Shown in pieces: positions 18,633 through 27,684 of a stretch of 64,000 nt of DNA. The DNA is from Actinomycetaceae bacterium. GTDB taxonomy: Bacteria > Actinomycetota > Actinomycetes > Actinomycetales > Actinomycetaceae. Under the pieces are notes generated by a model that worked only from the letters and a program-made list of their open reading frames with translations, did no database searches and was not told the origin of the DNA. Location: NCBI GenBank assembly GCA_030528145.1, contig JAUMZK010000005.1, forward strand, positions 1 to 64,000. The letters run 5' to 3'. Each line of letters opens with the position of its first letter. The first letter of the stretch is position 1. The position numbers were made by a program, and so were the translations under genes.

Positions 18633-18950
18633 TTAATGGCGCCGACCCGCCCAAATAGCCAAACCAACCAGACCCACCGCACCCGCTGCGATGCCCGTCA
18701 AAATGCCCCGGTTACGCAGGTCACCATTTTGCGCACGTTCAAAGAAATACTGCAAATGTATTTTGGCTTCTTCGCTGTGAATTTGGGCGGAAGACTGCAG
18801 TGCGCGCGCCCGATCCGTGACCTTAGTTTTTACTTCTTCAATTTTGACACGCGGGTCCAGTTGGGAAGCAATCTGGTCCACAGTAGCTTCAAATTCGGCG
18901 CGTTTCGCCTGGAGTTCTTTCTCGATTTCTGCGGGAGTGCGGTCGCTCAT
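18633..18950 (-). CDS. DUF3618 domain protein
   Basis: The 105 residues start with a coiled, charged region (RTPAEIEKELQAKRAEFEAT, VDQIASQLDPR) typical of DUF3618, then one membrane helix near the end (GILTGIAAGAVGLVGLAIWA). It overlaps the preceding holin-like gene by four bases, and the two families are regular neighbours in actinobacteria. It is probably membrane-tethered; the role is unknown. Confidence 0.87.
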   Translation of the reverse strand: MSDRTPAEIEKELQAKRAEFEATVDQIASQLDPRVKIEEVKTKVTDRARALQSSAQIHSEEAKIHLQYFFERAQNGDLRNRGILTGIAAGAVGLVGLAIWAGRRH

Positions 18951-19366
18951 TTGTTTAGTCCCTTCTTTGCGCCAGCTTTGGCGGCGGCAACATTTTCTTT
19001 CATTCCCACCTGTGGGGCGGGCTTGTCTTGCAAGCCTTTCTTAAGCATGGATGCGCCCACACCCGCCAAAATGCCAATTACCAGCAGCAATATTGCTGAC
19101 ACAATGAGGATCGCAAGTGGCGGGGCGACCACCAATTTGAACAGTTCAACGAACAGCCACAAAACCAGACCCAGCAGGTACAGTGCCAGTACCGCTGCGA
19201 CCGCTAGCAAAGCACCGCCCATACCGCACTTTTTCGCCATAATAGCGGCTTTTGCTTTGGCCAGTAAGATTTCGCCGTGAACGAGCTCGCGAATTTGGTC
19301 CGAAAGTTTACCGAACAGTTCGCCAATTGTTTTTGGCGAGGACGGTTGTGGGGCACCGGCGCTCAA
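18947..19366 (-). CDS. phage-holin-like (DUF1469 type) membrane protein
   Basis: The 139-residue protein has an amphipathic N-terminal segment (TIGELFGKLSDQIRELVHGE, ILLAKAKA), then two long hydrophobic helices (about 50-78 and 84-108), matching the Actinobacteriota holin superfamily (DUF1469/Phage_holin_3_6). Despite the name it is a chromosomal housekeeping protein. The TTG start follows AGGAGG. It forms a coupled pair with the DUF3618 gene. Confidence 0.85.
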   Translation of the reverse strand: MSAGAPQPSSPKTIGELFGKLSDQIRELVHGEILLAKAKAAIMAKKCGMGGALLAVAAVLALYLLGLVLWLFVELFKLVVAPPLAILIVSAILLLVIGILAGVGASMLKKGLQDKPAPQVGMKENVAAAKAGAKKGLNK

Positions 19367-19491
19367 AGTAGCCTCCTGAGTTGATCGATATTCTGCTTCA
19401 ATTTTGCCACTTTTTGACCGGATCTGCGCTGGAAACAGAGTTTCGCAAACGTCCCCGCCCGCCCCTGCCCGCAGTGCCCGCTGTGTCCGCG

Positions 19492-20580
19492 TTACAGTTG
19501 GTAACCACCTACCAGGTGAACGGTTCCGCCCTCGACACCCTTGGTGCCGCTGATGGTTCTGCCCCCTAGGTCGGTGCCCTTTTTGCAGATTCGACCCAAT
19601 TCCCAGGTGTCTTCTTTTTTGAGGACGATTTCTGCGGCTTCCGGGCTGAGGATTACGACCATTCCCACGCCCATATTAAGAGTACTTTCCAGGTCCTCCC
19701 ACGGAACGTTAGCGGCGGCTTGCACCCATTGGAAAATTGGGGGAACCCGCCAAGTATCGCGGCGCACTTGGGCTGCCAGATGTTGCGGAAGGACGCGCGC
19801 CAAGTTTGCGCCCAAGCCCCCACCAGTAATGTGACTGAGAGCGTGCAACCCGCCCACGCCTACCTGTTCTTTCAGTGCCAAGCAGTCGCGCGAATACAAG
19901 CGGGTAGGTTCCAACAGCTCCTCACCCAGCGTGCGCCCAAAATCTGCCACCAGGGTGTCCAATTTTGCGCCCGACACCTCTATTACCCGTCGTACCAACG
20001 AAAAACCGTTGGAATGCAATCCCGAGGACGCCATTGCAACTACCACGTCGCCCTCGCGTACCCGGTCGGCACCTAACAGTTCGTCCGCTTCCACCACACC
20101 GGTAGCCGCACCGGCAATGTCGTAGTCGTCCTCGGACATAACCCCCGGATGCTCCGCAGTTTCCCCACCCAGCAGAGGGGTATCCACCTGGGCGCACGCC
20201 TGGGCGATACCGCGCACAATGTTGGCAATGCGGGTGGGTTCCACTTTGCCACAAGCAATATAGTCGGTCATCAACAGTGGGCGCGCGCCCACCACCGCAA
20301 TGTCATCAACCACCATTGCCACCAGGTCTTGCCCAATGGTGTGGTGAATGTCCATTTGTTGGGCAATAGCGATTTTGGTGCCCACCCCGTCAGTGGAAGT
20401 AGTAAGCAACGGCTTGCGCATGTCCCGCAACGCGCTGGCATCAACCATTCCCGCGAACCCACCAAAACCGCCCACAACCGTGGAATTGAAGGTACGCCCC
20501 ACGGCGTCGCGCATCAATTCCACCGCCCGATCCCCCGCCTGGGTGTCCACACCGGCACTTGCATAAGTAACTTCAGTCAT
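19492..20580 (-). CDS. purM: phosphoribosylformylglycinamidine cyclo-ligase
   Basis: The 362-residue enzyme forms AIR from FGAM with ATP, the fifth step of purine synthesis. Seen motifs are YASAGVDTQAGDRAVELM at the start, STDGVGTKI, HHTIGQDLVAMVVDDI, GGETAEHPGV and, near the end, LSHITGGGLGANLARVLP. The length is that of the family. GAAAGG precedes the ATG, which lies inside the end of purF (8-base overlap), so the two are co-translated. Confidence 0.96.
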   Translation of the reverse strand: MTEVTYASAGVDTQAGDRAVELMRDAVGRTFNSTVVGGFGGFAGMVDASALRDMRKPLLTTSTDGVGTKIAIAQQMDIHHTIGQDLVAMVVDDIAVVGARPLLMTDYIACGKVEPTRIANIVRGIAQACAQVDTPLLGGETAEHPGVMSEDDYDIAGAATGVVEADELLGADRVREGDVVVAMASSGLHSNGFSLVRRVIEVSGAKLDTLVADFGRTLGEELLEPTRLYSRDCLALKEQVGVGGLHALSHITGGGLGANLARVLPQHLAAQVRRDTWRVPPIFQWVQAAANVPWEDLESTLNMGVGMVVILSPEAAEIVLKKEDTWELGRICKKGTDLGGRTISGTKGVEGGTVHLVGGYQL

Positions 20581-22105
20581 TGTTCACCTTTCGGGCAGGA
20601 CCACTAACCGCGCCTTTACCTCCCGGCACCGGGGTTCCTACGGGAATTTCAATTGGGTAATCGCCTGTGAAACAGGCTGAACAAAGTGCGCTCCGCTGCT
20701 GGGAAGTAGCGTTAACCATCCCGTTAACGCTTAAATAACCCAGGCTATCGGCGCCAATCGACTTACAAATCTCGTCCACAGACATGGAGGACGAAATGAG
20801 CTCCGCCCTCGTCGCAAAATCAATGCCGTAAAAGCACGGCCACTGGACCGGCGGTGAGGAAATGCGAACGTGGACTTCGACAGCACCGGCTTCGCGCAAC
20901 ATGGCCACCACCTGGCGTTGCGTGTTACCGCGCACAATCGAATCGTCAACCACCACGACACGTTTGCCCTTAATGATTTCGCGAATAGGATTCAGCTTCA
21001 AGCGGATACCACGTTGGCGCATCAGCTGCGTGGGCTGAATAAAAGTGCGCCCCACGTAACTATTCTTCACCATCCCCTGCTGGTAAGGAATACCAGATTC
21101 TTCCGCGTACCCAATAGCAGCAGGCGTGCCCGAGTCCGGTGTGGACATAACAATGTCCGCGACCACCGGGTGTTCGCGCGCCAACTCCGCACCCATTTCG
21201 CGGCGCGCCTGAATAATAGCTTTCCCACCAATACGCGTGTCAGGACGCGCCAAATACACGTACTCGAACGAACACGTGTGTGGCGAAGCAGGGGCAAAAC
21301 GATACGAACTGATACCGGTCTGGTCGATGGAAATGAACTCCCCCGGTTCAATTTCACGCACCATAGTGGCACCCACAATATCGAGGGCGGCTGTTTCAGA
21401 CGCGACCGCCCACCCGGCAGGCAAACGCCCCAACACCAGAGGACGAACCCCATGCGGGTCACGTGCCGCATACAAGTGGTGTTCATCCATGAAAACCAAC
21501 GAAAAAGCACCCAACAGCTTCGGAAAGACACGCAAGCCAGCCTCTACCAAAGGGGCGGCGTCCTCGGGAACTTCCTGACCTTCCCAACCCAAATCCGCAA
21601 GCTGCTTAGAAACCCCCATGAGCGCAGTAATAACCGCCGTATCCGTGGAAGCACCCCGCGCCATATCGCCATCAACCAGTGAATTATCCTGCAAAAAACG
21701 ACGCAACGCCTTCGTATTAGTCAGATTGCCATTATGCGCCAACGCCAAAGTGCCATGCGCAGTAGGCCCCAACGTAGGCTGAGCATTTTCCCAAACATCC
21801 GCACCCGTAGTCGCATAACGGGCATGCCCGATAGCGTGCGTGCCCTTCAACCCCTCCAAGGCTTGATCATTAAAAACCTGGCTGACTAAACCCAAATCCT
21901 TATAAACCAAAATGGATTCGCCATTAGAAGAAGCAATACCAGCTGACTGCTGCCCCCGATGCTGCAACGCGTAAATACCAAAATAAGTTAGACGAGCCAC
22001 GTCATCTGCGGGCGCCCACACCCCAAACACGCCGCACTGATCTGCAGGAGCCGGATCATCATAAGGAATAAGTGAAAGACCGAGATGGCCGTCAGGACGT
22101 AACAC
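20573..22105 (-). CDS. purF: amidophosphoribosyltransferase
   Basis: The 510-residue enzyme makes phosphoribosylamine from PRPP and glutamine, the committed step of purine synthesis. A short propeptide precedes the nucleophile cysteine in DQCGVFGVWAP (about residue 24), and glutaminase motifs (ALQHRGQQSAGIAS, GHARYATTG, LAHNGNLTN) follow. The PRPP-binding loop VVVVDDSIVRGNTQ and the cysteine-rich C-terminus (LCSACFTGDYPI) complete it. The start is a GTG at 22105 with a weak ribosome binding site. It is the first gene of purF-purM. Confidence 0.95.
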   Translation of the reverse strand: MLRPDGHLGLSLIPYDDPAPADQCGVFGVWAPADDVARLTYFGIYALQHRGQQSAGIASSNGESILVYKDLGLVSQVFNDQALEGLKGTHAIGHARYATTGADVWENAQPTLGPTAHGTLALAHNGNLTNTKALRRFLQDNSLVDGDMARGASTDTAVITALMGVSKQLADLGWEGQEVPEDAAPLVEAGLRVFPKLLGAFSLVFMDEHHLYAARDPHGVRPLVLGRLPAGWAVASETAALDIVGATMVREIEPGEFISIDQTGISSYRFAPASPHTCSFEYVYLARPDTRIGGKAIIQARREMGAELAREHPVVADIVMSTPDSGTPAAIGYAEESGIPYQQGMVKNSYVGRTFIQPTQLMRQRGIRLKLNPIREIIKGKRVVVVDDSIVRGNTQRQVVAMLREAGAVEVHVRISSPPVQWPCFYGIDFATRAELISSSMSVDEICKSIGADSLGYLSVNGMVNATSQQRSALCSACFTGDYPIEIPVGTPVPGGKGAVSGPARKVNND

Positions 22106-22257
22106 AGAACCATTTTTGCATGAAAAACAGCGTTTGCCGAATTATTTTTTCTGCTGTGCGCAAAAGTCAAATAATGCCAAATAGTAACTAATGCCCCACT
22201 CTCGGAAACATGATAGACAGGAAAGGAACGCAGGAAAATAAAGGAAAAAGAGGGAAC

Positions 22258-22704
22258 ATGCCAAAAATCAATGACACCGTAGCAACCGGATTGCAACAAG
22301 CACTCGTAGACCTGATCTCCTTGGAACTGCAAGGGAAACAAGCACACTGGAACATTAAGGGCGATCGTTTCCGCGCCCTACACTTGGCACTTGACGAGGT
22401 CGTAGACGTGGCACGCCGCCACTCAGACGAAGTCGCCGAACGCATCGCCACCCTGGGCGGCACCCCCGACGGTCGCGAAGAAACCATTGCGAAAACCAGC
22501 ACCCTGGAAGCAATGGACGCAGGCGTCCTCAGTGTCGACAAAACCTACGGGCTGATGGCCGACAAGATCCAACAAGTGTGCGACAAAGCGCGCGAATACC
22601 TGGAAGGCGTCGACGAAGCCGACCCGATCAGTGGCGACCTGCTGATTGGCATGATCGGCGAACTCGAACAACAAGCCTGGTTCCTGCGCGCCGCCACAGA
22701 ATAA
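22258..22704 (+). CDS. dps: Dps-family DNA-binding ferritin
   Basis: The 148-residue protein is a four-helix bundle that stores iron and shields DNA under stress. Ferroxidase residues are visible in LQGKQAHWNIKGDRFRALH (first metal histidine) and LALDEVVDVARRHSDEVAER. The ATG at 22258 is chosen because AGAGGGA lies 5 bases upstream; an in-frame ATG at 22210 would add 16 residues not found in the family. A strong terminator follows at 22801-22848. Confidence 0.94.
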   Translation: MPKINDTVATGLQQALVDLISLELQGKQAHWNIKGDRFRALHLALDEVVDVARRHSDEVAERIATLGGTPDGREETIAKTSTLEAMDAGVLSVDKTYGLMADKIQQVCDKAREYLEGVDEADPISGDLLIGMIGELEQQAWFLRAATE

Positions 22705-22800
22705 GCCGGGCGGATACGCGGCGGAAGCCGAGCGGTTGGCTGGGCAGCTGGGCGGCTGATGTTTCCCCGCTGCTTTCCGCCAATAGGGCGGTAAATTGGA

Positions 22801-22848
22801 GTTCGTCCTCGTAATAAATACTGACTGTTACGAGGACGAACCTTTTTT
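22801..22848 (+). terminator. terminator formed by an inverted pair of the genome-wide octamer
   Basis: Perfect 14-base arms GTTCGTCCTCGTAA (22801-22814) and TTACGAGGACGAAC (22828-22841) with a 13-base loop are followed by six T residues. Each arm contains the over-represented octamer CGAGGACG, one in each orientation. Confidence 0.9.
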
Positions 22849-22860
22849 GCGCCTCCAGGT

Positions 22861-23000
22861 TCGGGTCGGGGGTGGCGGAACGCGGCAAACGGTGGGCGTG
22901 GTGCGGTGGGTTTGGGGTGGGCGCGCCGCCCGTGAGCCGCACTTTCAGTGCGACTCAATCAATGCCCACCGAACCGCCCGCACTCCGCCCCAAACCCCAA
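22861..23000 (-). repeat. intergenic repeat family B, full copy
   Basis: This is the inverted partner of 24826-24955. Shared blocks (on this strand) are GGCGGAACGCGGCAAACGG, GTGGGCGTGG, GCCGCACTTTCAGTGCG, AATGCCCACCGAACCGCCCG and CCGCCCCAAACCCC. The GCACTTTCAGTGC stretch is itself a small inverted repeat. Confidence 0.7.
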
Positions 23001-23369
23001 GCTTGAGTCCAAAACTACGACCCGACCAGACGCCCTCGGGAAACCGGTTTAACACGCTGAACGTAAAATCTACCGAAAATATGCCAAATTTAGCGCCATC
23101 TTCCCGATGCGGTGTCCGCTAATCGCACTGCCCGAAACTTTGAACACAAGCGCCGCCCCCAGATTCGGTCCCAAACCCCGGATGAATCCCCAGATGAATC
23201 CCTGAAACGCAATAATCTAAAAGACCAAGGATCTTTGCATCAAGGACCAACGAACTCACGAACATACGCCCCCAGAAATGACACAAACTGCGAAACTGCC
23301 TGAAAAATTGGGGTGTTTCTGTGAAATTAGGACAACAGAGTGCATCTATCCCACCTAATGTGCGAATGT

Positions 23370-24368
23370 ATGACTATGAAGTTCCTATCGCGTCGCCCTC
23401 TGAGATTATGCGGAGTGCTGACTTTTTGCACACTGGTCATAGCCGGGTGCGACGCGCGCGCCGACCTCACGATACATGACGACGACACGTTCTCGATGAA
23501 AGCACGCTTCTCGCAAGTAGCCGCCCCCGGATCCTCCCTGGACTGCGATCGCCTGCAAACCGCCCTCGACGCCGCTGGCGGCAAGGAACAAGCCAAAGTT
23601 ATTGACCGGTCCACCGCCTCCCAAGTGCGCTGCGAACTAGACATCACAAAACCCCAACCTATCTCCGCAGCTAAAGCCCCTTTCGTGCAAATTAAGAGGT
23701 CACACAACCTGTACCAGGTGCGCCTCGACGGCACCCCATCCCTAGCCGGGCTTAGCGCAGTCGACTTCCGCCTGACAGTCAACTTTCCAGGGCCAGTAGT
23801 GGACGCTGCCCGCGCCCGCGCCACCCAAGTTGTCGGCAACAGTGTTACTTGGCGGGACGCCTCCGTCCTCGCGAAAGGATTCGAAGTATCCGGGCGCGCA
23901 GTATCAGGTCTGTCCAACCAACAAATACTACTGTTCATCCTGGTAGCAGCCACTTTAGGTGTCCTGTATTCGTACCTTCCCAGCATTGCCGCGAAATCTA
24001 ACCTGCTAGTAGAAAAAACTGTAGACCTGCAAATTCAGGCGCGCGCACTCATGGAACGCACCATAGTTCGCCCTCGCCCGGAGGACGCGGAAGAGAGCAC
24101 GCGGGAAGACGCGGATGAGCACCCGGAATGTTTGGAAGATTCCGAGGATCCCGAGGACGCAGCAGCTGCCAAAGATGATTTGGACGGCGGACTAGGTTCC
24201 AAGGTTGCTTCCGAGGACGCAGCGGTTAGCGTGGACTTGGCGGATACAGCAGATCTTGGTGTGGGCGATGATAATGGAAACGCTGACGCCACTGCGACTG
24301 TTGCCGCTGCTGCTGACACAGTACGACCTGAGGATTCCGGGACACAAAGGGAGTCTGAACACTCGTAA
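23370..24368 (+). CDS. LppM-like lipoprotein (DUF3153) with acidic tail
   Basis: The product is about 332 residues. A lipoprotein signal ends in LVIAGCDARAD, where the cysteine would be lipid-modified. The next ~165 residues fit the LppM/DUF3153 domain (DLTIHDDDTFSMKARFSQV ... VDFRLTVNFPGPV). A membrane helix (ILLFILVAATLGVLYSYL) sits at about 190-210, and the last ~110 residues are highly acidic (Glu/Asp/Ala). In actinobacteria this family faces the outside and is linked to envelope lipids. The start is uncertain: two nearby ATGs (23370, 23376) have no good ribosome binding site. Confidence 0.75.
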   Translation: MTMKFLSRRPLRLCGVLTFCTLVIAGCDARADLTIHDDDTFSMKARFSQVAAPGSSLDCDRLQTALDAAGGKEQAKVIDRSTASQVRCELDITKPQPISAAKAPFVQIKRSHNLYQVRLDGTPSLAGLSAVDFRLTVNFPGPVVDAARARATQVVGNSVTWRDASVLAKGFEVSGRAVSGLSNQQILLFILVAATLGVLYSYLPSIAAKSNLLVEKTVDLQIQARALMERTIVRPRPEDAEESTREDADEHPECLEDSEDPEDAAAAKDDLDGGLGSKVASEDAAVSVDLADTADLGVGDDNGNADATATVAAAADTVRPEDSGTQRESEHS

Positions 24369-24526
24369 TTAGCGGGATACTGAGGAGTTTGCCGACCTGT
24401 ATATTCCAGCAGAGTTCGCTGCGAGTGCCGATATCCACAGATACGCGGAAGGATGCACATTCCGAGGACGGATCTTCCGAAAAACTGTAAGCGCAGGTCA
24501 AGTTTTACGGTCACGGTACTGTTTGA

Positions 24527-24685
24527 TGTCGGCAAAATGGTTTGTTGTCGACAAAATCGTTGCGCCTGAGCGAAATCGTTTGCCCTCACGGGGGCAGCAC
24601 CTGTCGTTTTCTGAGAACGCCACGCGGGCAGTTAGTTTGTAGTCGACAAAATCGTTGCGCCTGAGCGAAATCGTTTGCCCTCACG
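24527..24685 (-). repeat. intergenic repeat family A, tandem identical 44-base copies
   Basis: Two 44-base blocks at 24547-24590 and 24642-24685 are identical (both start GTCGACAAAATCGTTGCGCC and end TCGTTTGCCCTCACG), 95 bases apart. A third partial unit (GTCGGCAAAATGGTTTGTT) precedes the first. Read on the minus strand they match the family A copies elsewhere. Confidence 0.75.
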
Positions 24686-24825
24686 ACAGGTTGGATCTGC
24701 TAAGCAAGCGGATTAGCGGGCTTGGCGCCGGGTTTCCCCCTTCTCCCTCGAGGGCGTAGCGCACAAACAGTTCAGCTTCTGTTAACAATTTGGCACAGAA
24801 TCTAGGGTCAGGCGCAAAGACTAGA

Positions 24826-24955
24826 GTTTGGGGCGGAGCGCGGGCAGTTCGGCGGGCATTGAGACGCACTGAAAGTGCGGCTCACGGGCACCGCGCCCGA
24901 TCCAAACCCACCGCCCCACGCCCACCGTTTGCCGCGTTCCGCCACATCCGGTCCA
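24826..24955 (+). repeat. intergenic repeat family B, full copy
   Basis: It begins GTTTGGGGCGGAGCGCGGG, passes through GGCGGGCATTGA and GCACTGAAAGTGCGGCTCA, and ends with CCGTTTGCCGCGTTCCGCC. It is an inverted copy of 22861-23000; the two flank the LppM-like gene. Confidence 0.7.
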
Positions 24956-25124
24956 ACCGCCCACCGACCTCGGCACCTTCCCAGATCCCCGCACACCCGG
25001 CGCACCCCCGCACGCCACGCCCCCGCCAGAATTTCGCCCGCCCTTTCCACGAATCTGAAAAATTGCCATATTTTTTGCGCACAAGAGCTGGAAATTGTGT
25101 ACGACACGAGTTACAGTAAATACA

Positions 25125-25142
25125 TGTCGACGCGCGTCGACA
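25125..25142. promoter_or_regulatory. 18-base perfect palindrome, likely LacI-family operator
   Basis: TGTCGACGCGCGTCGACA is a perfect palindrome with a central CG, the usual form of a LacI-family operator. It lies 50 bases before the alpha-glucoside binding protein gene. The cluster's own LacI-type regulator (30319) is the natural candidate to bind it. Confidence 0.6.
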
Positions 25143-25192
25143 GCCGAGGGTCTGCACTAATCCTCGCCGTTTTGACAAAGGAGTTCGCGGAT

Positions 25193-26506
25193 ATGAAAAA
25201 AACGAAACTAATTGCTGTGGCGGGACTTGCTGCTGCCGCTTCTATGGTTTTGACTGCGTGCGGAGGCGGCGGTTCCGCCAATTCCAATTCCAATTCCGGT
25301 TCTGCACCCCAGGAAGTGAAATTTGAGGGCAAGGGCCCGATCACTTACGTTCAAGGGAAGGACAATGGTGGCAAGGTCCAGCCTGCCCTTATTGACAAGT
25401 GGAATGCGGCGCACCCTGACGAGAAGGTCAAGTTGATTGAGCTTTCTTCCGAAGCTGACCAGCAGCGTCAAGCCATGGTCAATAACGCCCAGACAAAATC
25501 GGATGCTTTCTGCGTGATGTCGGTTGACAACGTGTGGGTTTCCGAATTTGCGGCGAACCGCTGGATTTTGCCGTTACCTGAAAAGGATTTCCCGAAGGAC
25601 GAAATTGTGAAGCCCGTGTGGGCAACAGGTGAGTACCGGGGGCAGTTGTACGCGATGCCGCACGTTTCAGATGGTGGTATTTTGTACTACCGCAAAGATC
25701 TGTTACAGCAGGCCGGCATTAATGAACCACCCACAACTTGGACCGACATGAAGTCGGATTGCGAAAAGGTTCGCGCCCTACCTGGTCACGAAAATATTGG
25801 CTGCTACGCGGGGCAGCTGGCAAAATACGAAGGCTTGACGGTCAACGCTGACGAAGTAATCCACACTGCCGACGGACAGACCGTTGACAAGGATGGCAAA
25901 GTTCAGGTCGGTTCTCCTGAAGCAGCTAAAGGTTTGAAGATGCTGTCGGACGGCATTAAAGACGGGTTCATCCCCAAGGAGTCTTTGACTTACAAAGAAG
26001 AAGAAGGACGAAACGCATTCGAATCCGATCGCCTCGTCTTCTACCGCAACTGGCCTTACCAATACGTCCTCACTAAGGAAAAGATGGGAGATAAATTTGG
26101 CGTGGTCTCGCTGCCTGGATTCGAAAAAGACAAGCCTGGTGTTTCCAGTCTTGGCGGACACAACTTGGGCATTTCGACGTTCTGTAAGAACAAGCAAACC
26201 GCCCTCGACTTTGTGAAATGGTATTCCGCGAAGAAACAAGTGCAAACCATGCTGGACGAAGAATCCCTCGCACCAATTTACATTGAGCAATACAAGGACC
26301 CGAAGAACCTGCAGAAGTTCCCGTACTTGACCGCTCTGCTCGGATCCATTGAAAACGCGCAACCGCGCCCACAGGTAGTGAACTACGGTGACGTTTCGGC
26401 GGCTATCCAAGATTCGGCGTTCAAGGCTTTGCAAGGCAGCGTTACCGCAGATCAAGCGGTAAAGGAAATGGCTGCGAAGCTGACAGAATTGACTAAATCG
26501 AAGTAA
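25193..26506 (+). CDS. extracellular sugar-binding lipoprotein, alpha-glucoside ABC importer
   Basis: The 437-residue protein is a family 1 solute-binding protein. Its lipoprotein signal ends in VLTACGGGG. Typical features are ALIDKWNAAHPDEKVKLIEL, YAMPHVSDGGILYYRKDLL, AFESDRLVFYRNWPYQYV and SSLGGHNLGIS. It should capture an alpha-linked disaccharide such as trehalose, maltose or sucrose, judged from the GH13 enzyme in the same operon. AAAGGAG precedes the ATG. A stable hairpin follows the gene and may favour its expression over the permeases. Confidence 0.88.
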   Translation: MKKTKLIAVAGLAAAASMVLTACGGGGSANSNSNSGSAPQEVKFEGKGPITYVQGKDNGGKVQPALIDKWNAAHPDEKVKLIELSSEADQQRQAMVNNAQTKSDAFCVMSVDNVWVSEFAANRWILPLPEKDFPKDEIVKPVWATGEYRGQLYAMPHVSDGGILYYRKDLLQQAGINEPPTTWTDMKSDCEKVRALPGHENIGCYAGQLAKYEGLTVNADEVIHTADGQTVDKDGKVQVGSPEAAKGLKMLSDGIKDGFIPKESLTYKEEEGRNAFESDRLVFYRNWPYQYVLTKEKMGDKFGVVSLPGFEKDKPGVSSLGGHNLGISTFCKNKQTALDFVKWYSAKKQVQTMLDEESLAPIYIEQYKDPKNLQKFPYLTALLGSIENAQPRPQVVNYGDVSAAIQDSAFKALQGSVTADQAVKEMAAKLTELTKSK

Positions 26507-26520
26507 TCGGTGACGGGTTT

Positions 26521-26556
26521 GCGGTTGTCACGGATTTTCACGCCCGTGGCAACCGC
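26521..26556 (+). other. intercistronic hairpin after the binding protein gene
   Basis: GCGGTTG-CACGG pairs with CCGTG-CAACCGC with a single bulged base on each side. There is no T-run, so it looks like an mRNA-stabilising or attenuating element between a highly expressed binding protein and its permeases. Confidence 0.55.
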
Positions 26557-26592
26557 CACCCAAAACCGACACTTATTTCCTGAGGACGACTA

Positions 26593-27684
26593 ATGGCAAA
26601 TTCTAAGGGCATTTCCCAGTCGGGGAAGGCGCAACGGCGCTTAGCAGCATTATTGGTCTCGCCCACGCTCATAATAATTGCAATTGTCATACTATTTCCC
26701 ACAATTTCTGCGTTATACCAGTCCTTTTGGGGTGTTGCAGGAATTGACCCAGAAACTGGTTTCGTAAACGAATCAGAACCATTTGTGGGCGCAAAAAATT
26801 ATGTTGACATTTTCGTGGGTGACACGGGCACACGGTTTTGGAACGCCTTTTGGAATACGACTTTCTTTGCGGCCGTAACCGTGTTTATTGAAACAATTTT
26901 GGGCGTGGCAATGGCGCTCATCATGCACCAAGCCCTGAAAGCACGCGGTCTGGTACGCGCCGCCATTCTGGTACCGTGGGCTATTCCCACTGCGGTTTCG
27001 GCAGTGTTGTGGGGATGGATTTTCAACGCGCACGGCGCCGCCAACGCAATATTGGGCACGCAAATCCTGTGGGCGACCTCGAACTGGCCCGCCAAATGCG
27101 CAATCGTTATTGCGGACACATGGAAGACGGCGCCTTTCATTGGGTTACTGACCCTGGCGGGCTTACAAGTAATCCCGGACGACGTGTACGAAGCCGCCAA
27201 AATTGATGGCGCCAGCGCCTGGCGCCGCTTCACCACCATCACATTACCCCTGGTAAAACCCGCTTTAGTGGTAGCAGTGCTATTCCGCATGTTGGACGCG
27301 TTGCGTATGTTCGACTTGCCCTACATCCTCATCGGACCGCGCAAATCCCAGGTCGAAACCCTGTCCATGCTGGTCCAAGACGAAGCCTCCAACCTGCGTT
27401 ACGGCAGCGCCTCCGCCTACGCCGTCATTTTGTTCATCTACGTATTCCTCATCGCGTTCGCGTTCATTCGGCTACTAGGCGCCGAATTAGTGGACGAACC
27501 AGCAACGCGCGGCTCCAGGTTGCGGCTTTCCCAATTCTTCAAACGCCCCCAAAAACCCCAGACTGTGCCCGCCAACGACCCGGTTCTGACTAAGTACGAG
27601 GGCGAGCGCCACAGCAATTCCCCGACCACCGTCCTCGGAAAAACCGGCACCCCACGCAACCGTGAAACAGGAGGTAAAGCATGA
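26593..27684 (+). CDS. sugar ABC transporter permease, first subunit (MalF type)
   Basis: The 363-residue protein has six membrane helices. The inner-membrane coupling motif is present as DDVYEAAKIDGASAWRRFTTITLP near residue 198 (EAA loop). About 60 residues at the C-terminus are polar and not part of the fold. It pairs with the next gene, overlapping it by four bases (ATGA). No ATPase gene is in the cluster, so a shared MsmK/MsiK-type ATPase elsewhere must energise it. Confidence 0.9.
   Translation: MANSKGISQSGKAQRRLAALLVSPTLIIIAIVILFPTISALYQSFWGVAGIDPETGFVNESEPFVGAKNYVDIFVGDTGTRFWNAFWNTTFFAAVTVFIETILGVAMALIMHQALKARGLVRAAILVPWAIPTAVSAVLWGWIFNAHGAANAILGTQILWATSNWPAKCAIVIADTWKTAPFIGLLTLAGLQVIPDDVYEAAKIDGASAWRRFTTITLPLVKPALVVAVLFRMLDALRMFDLPYILIGPRKSQVETLSMLVQDEASNLRYGSASAYAVILFIYVFLIAFAFIRLLGAELVDEPATRGSRLRLSQFFKRPQKPQTVPANDPVLTKYEGERHSNSPTTVLGKTGTPRNRETGGKA

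Larger units (their letters stand above)
22705..23369. other. intergenic region with terminator and family B repeat
   Basis: It contains the dps terminator (22801-22848) and a full family B repeat (22861-23000). After 23000 the sequence becomes richer in A and holds no frame that I can support; a 10-base palindrome AAACCGGTTT occurs at about 23041. The promoter of the lipoprotein gene should lie in the last 100 bases. Confidence 0.5.
24369..25192. other. repeat-rich intergenic region
   Basis: About 820 bases contain two minus-oriented family A repeats (24527-24590 and 24642-24685), a family B repeat (24826-24955) and the promoter/operator of the alpha-glucoside operon (around 25090-25142). 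No protein gene is convincing. The block from 24955 to 25060 is C-rich. Confidence 0.6.

Noticed and set aside
18947..19366. prophage because of a holin-like protein
   Set aside because: This holin-like family is a chromosomal neighbour of DUF3618 in actinobacteria; no other phage gene is near.
23041..23050. palindrome AAACCGGTTT as a third N-glycan operator
   Set aside because: It lacks the ACTAAA/TTTAGT arms and stands before an unrelated lipoprotein gene.
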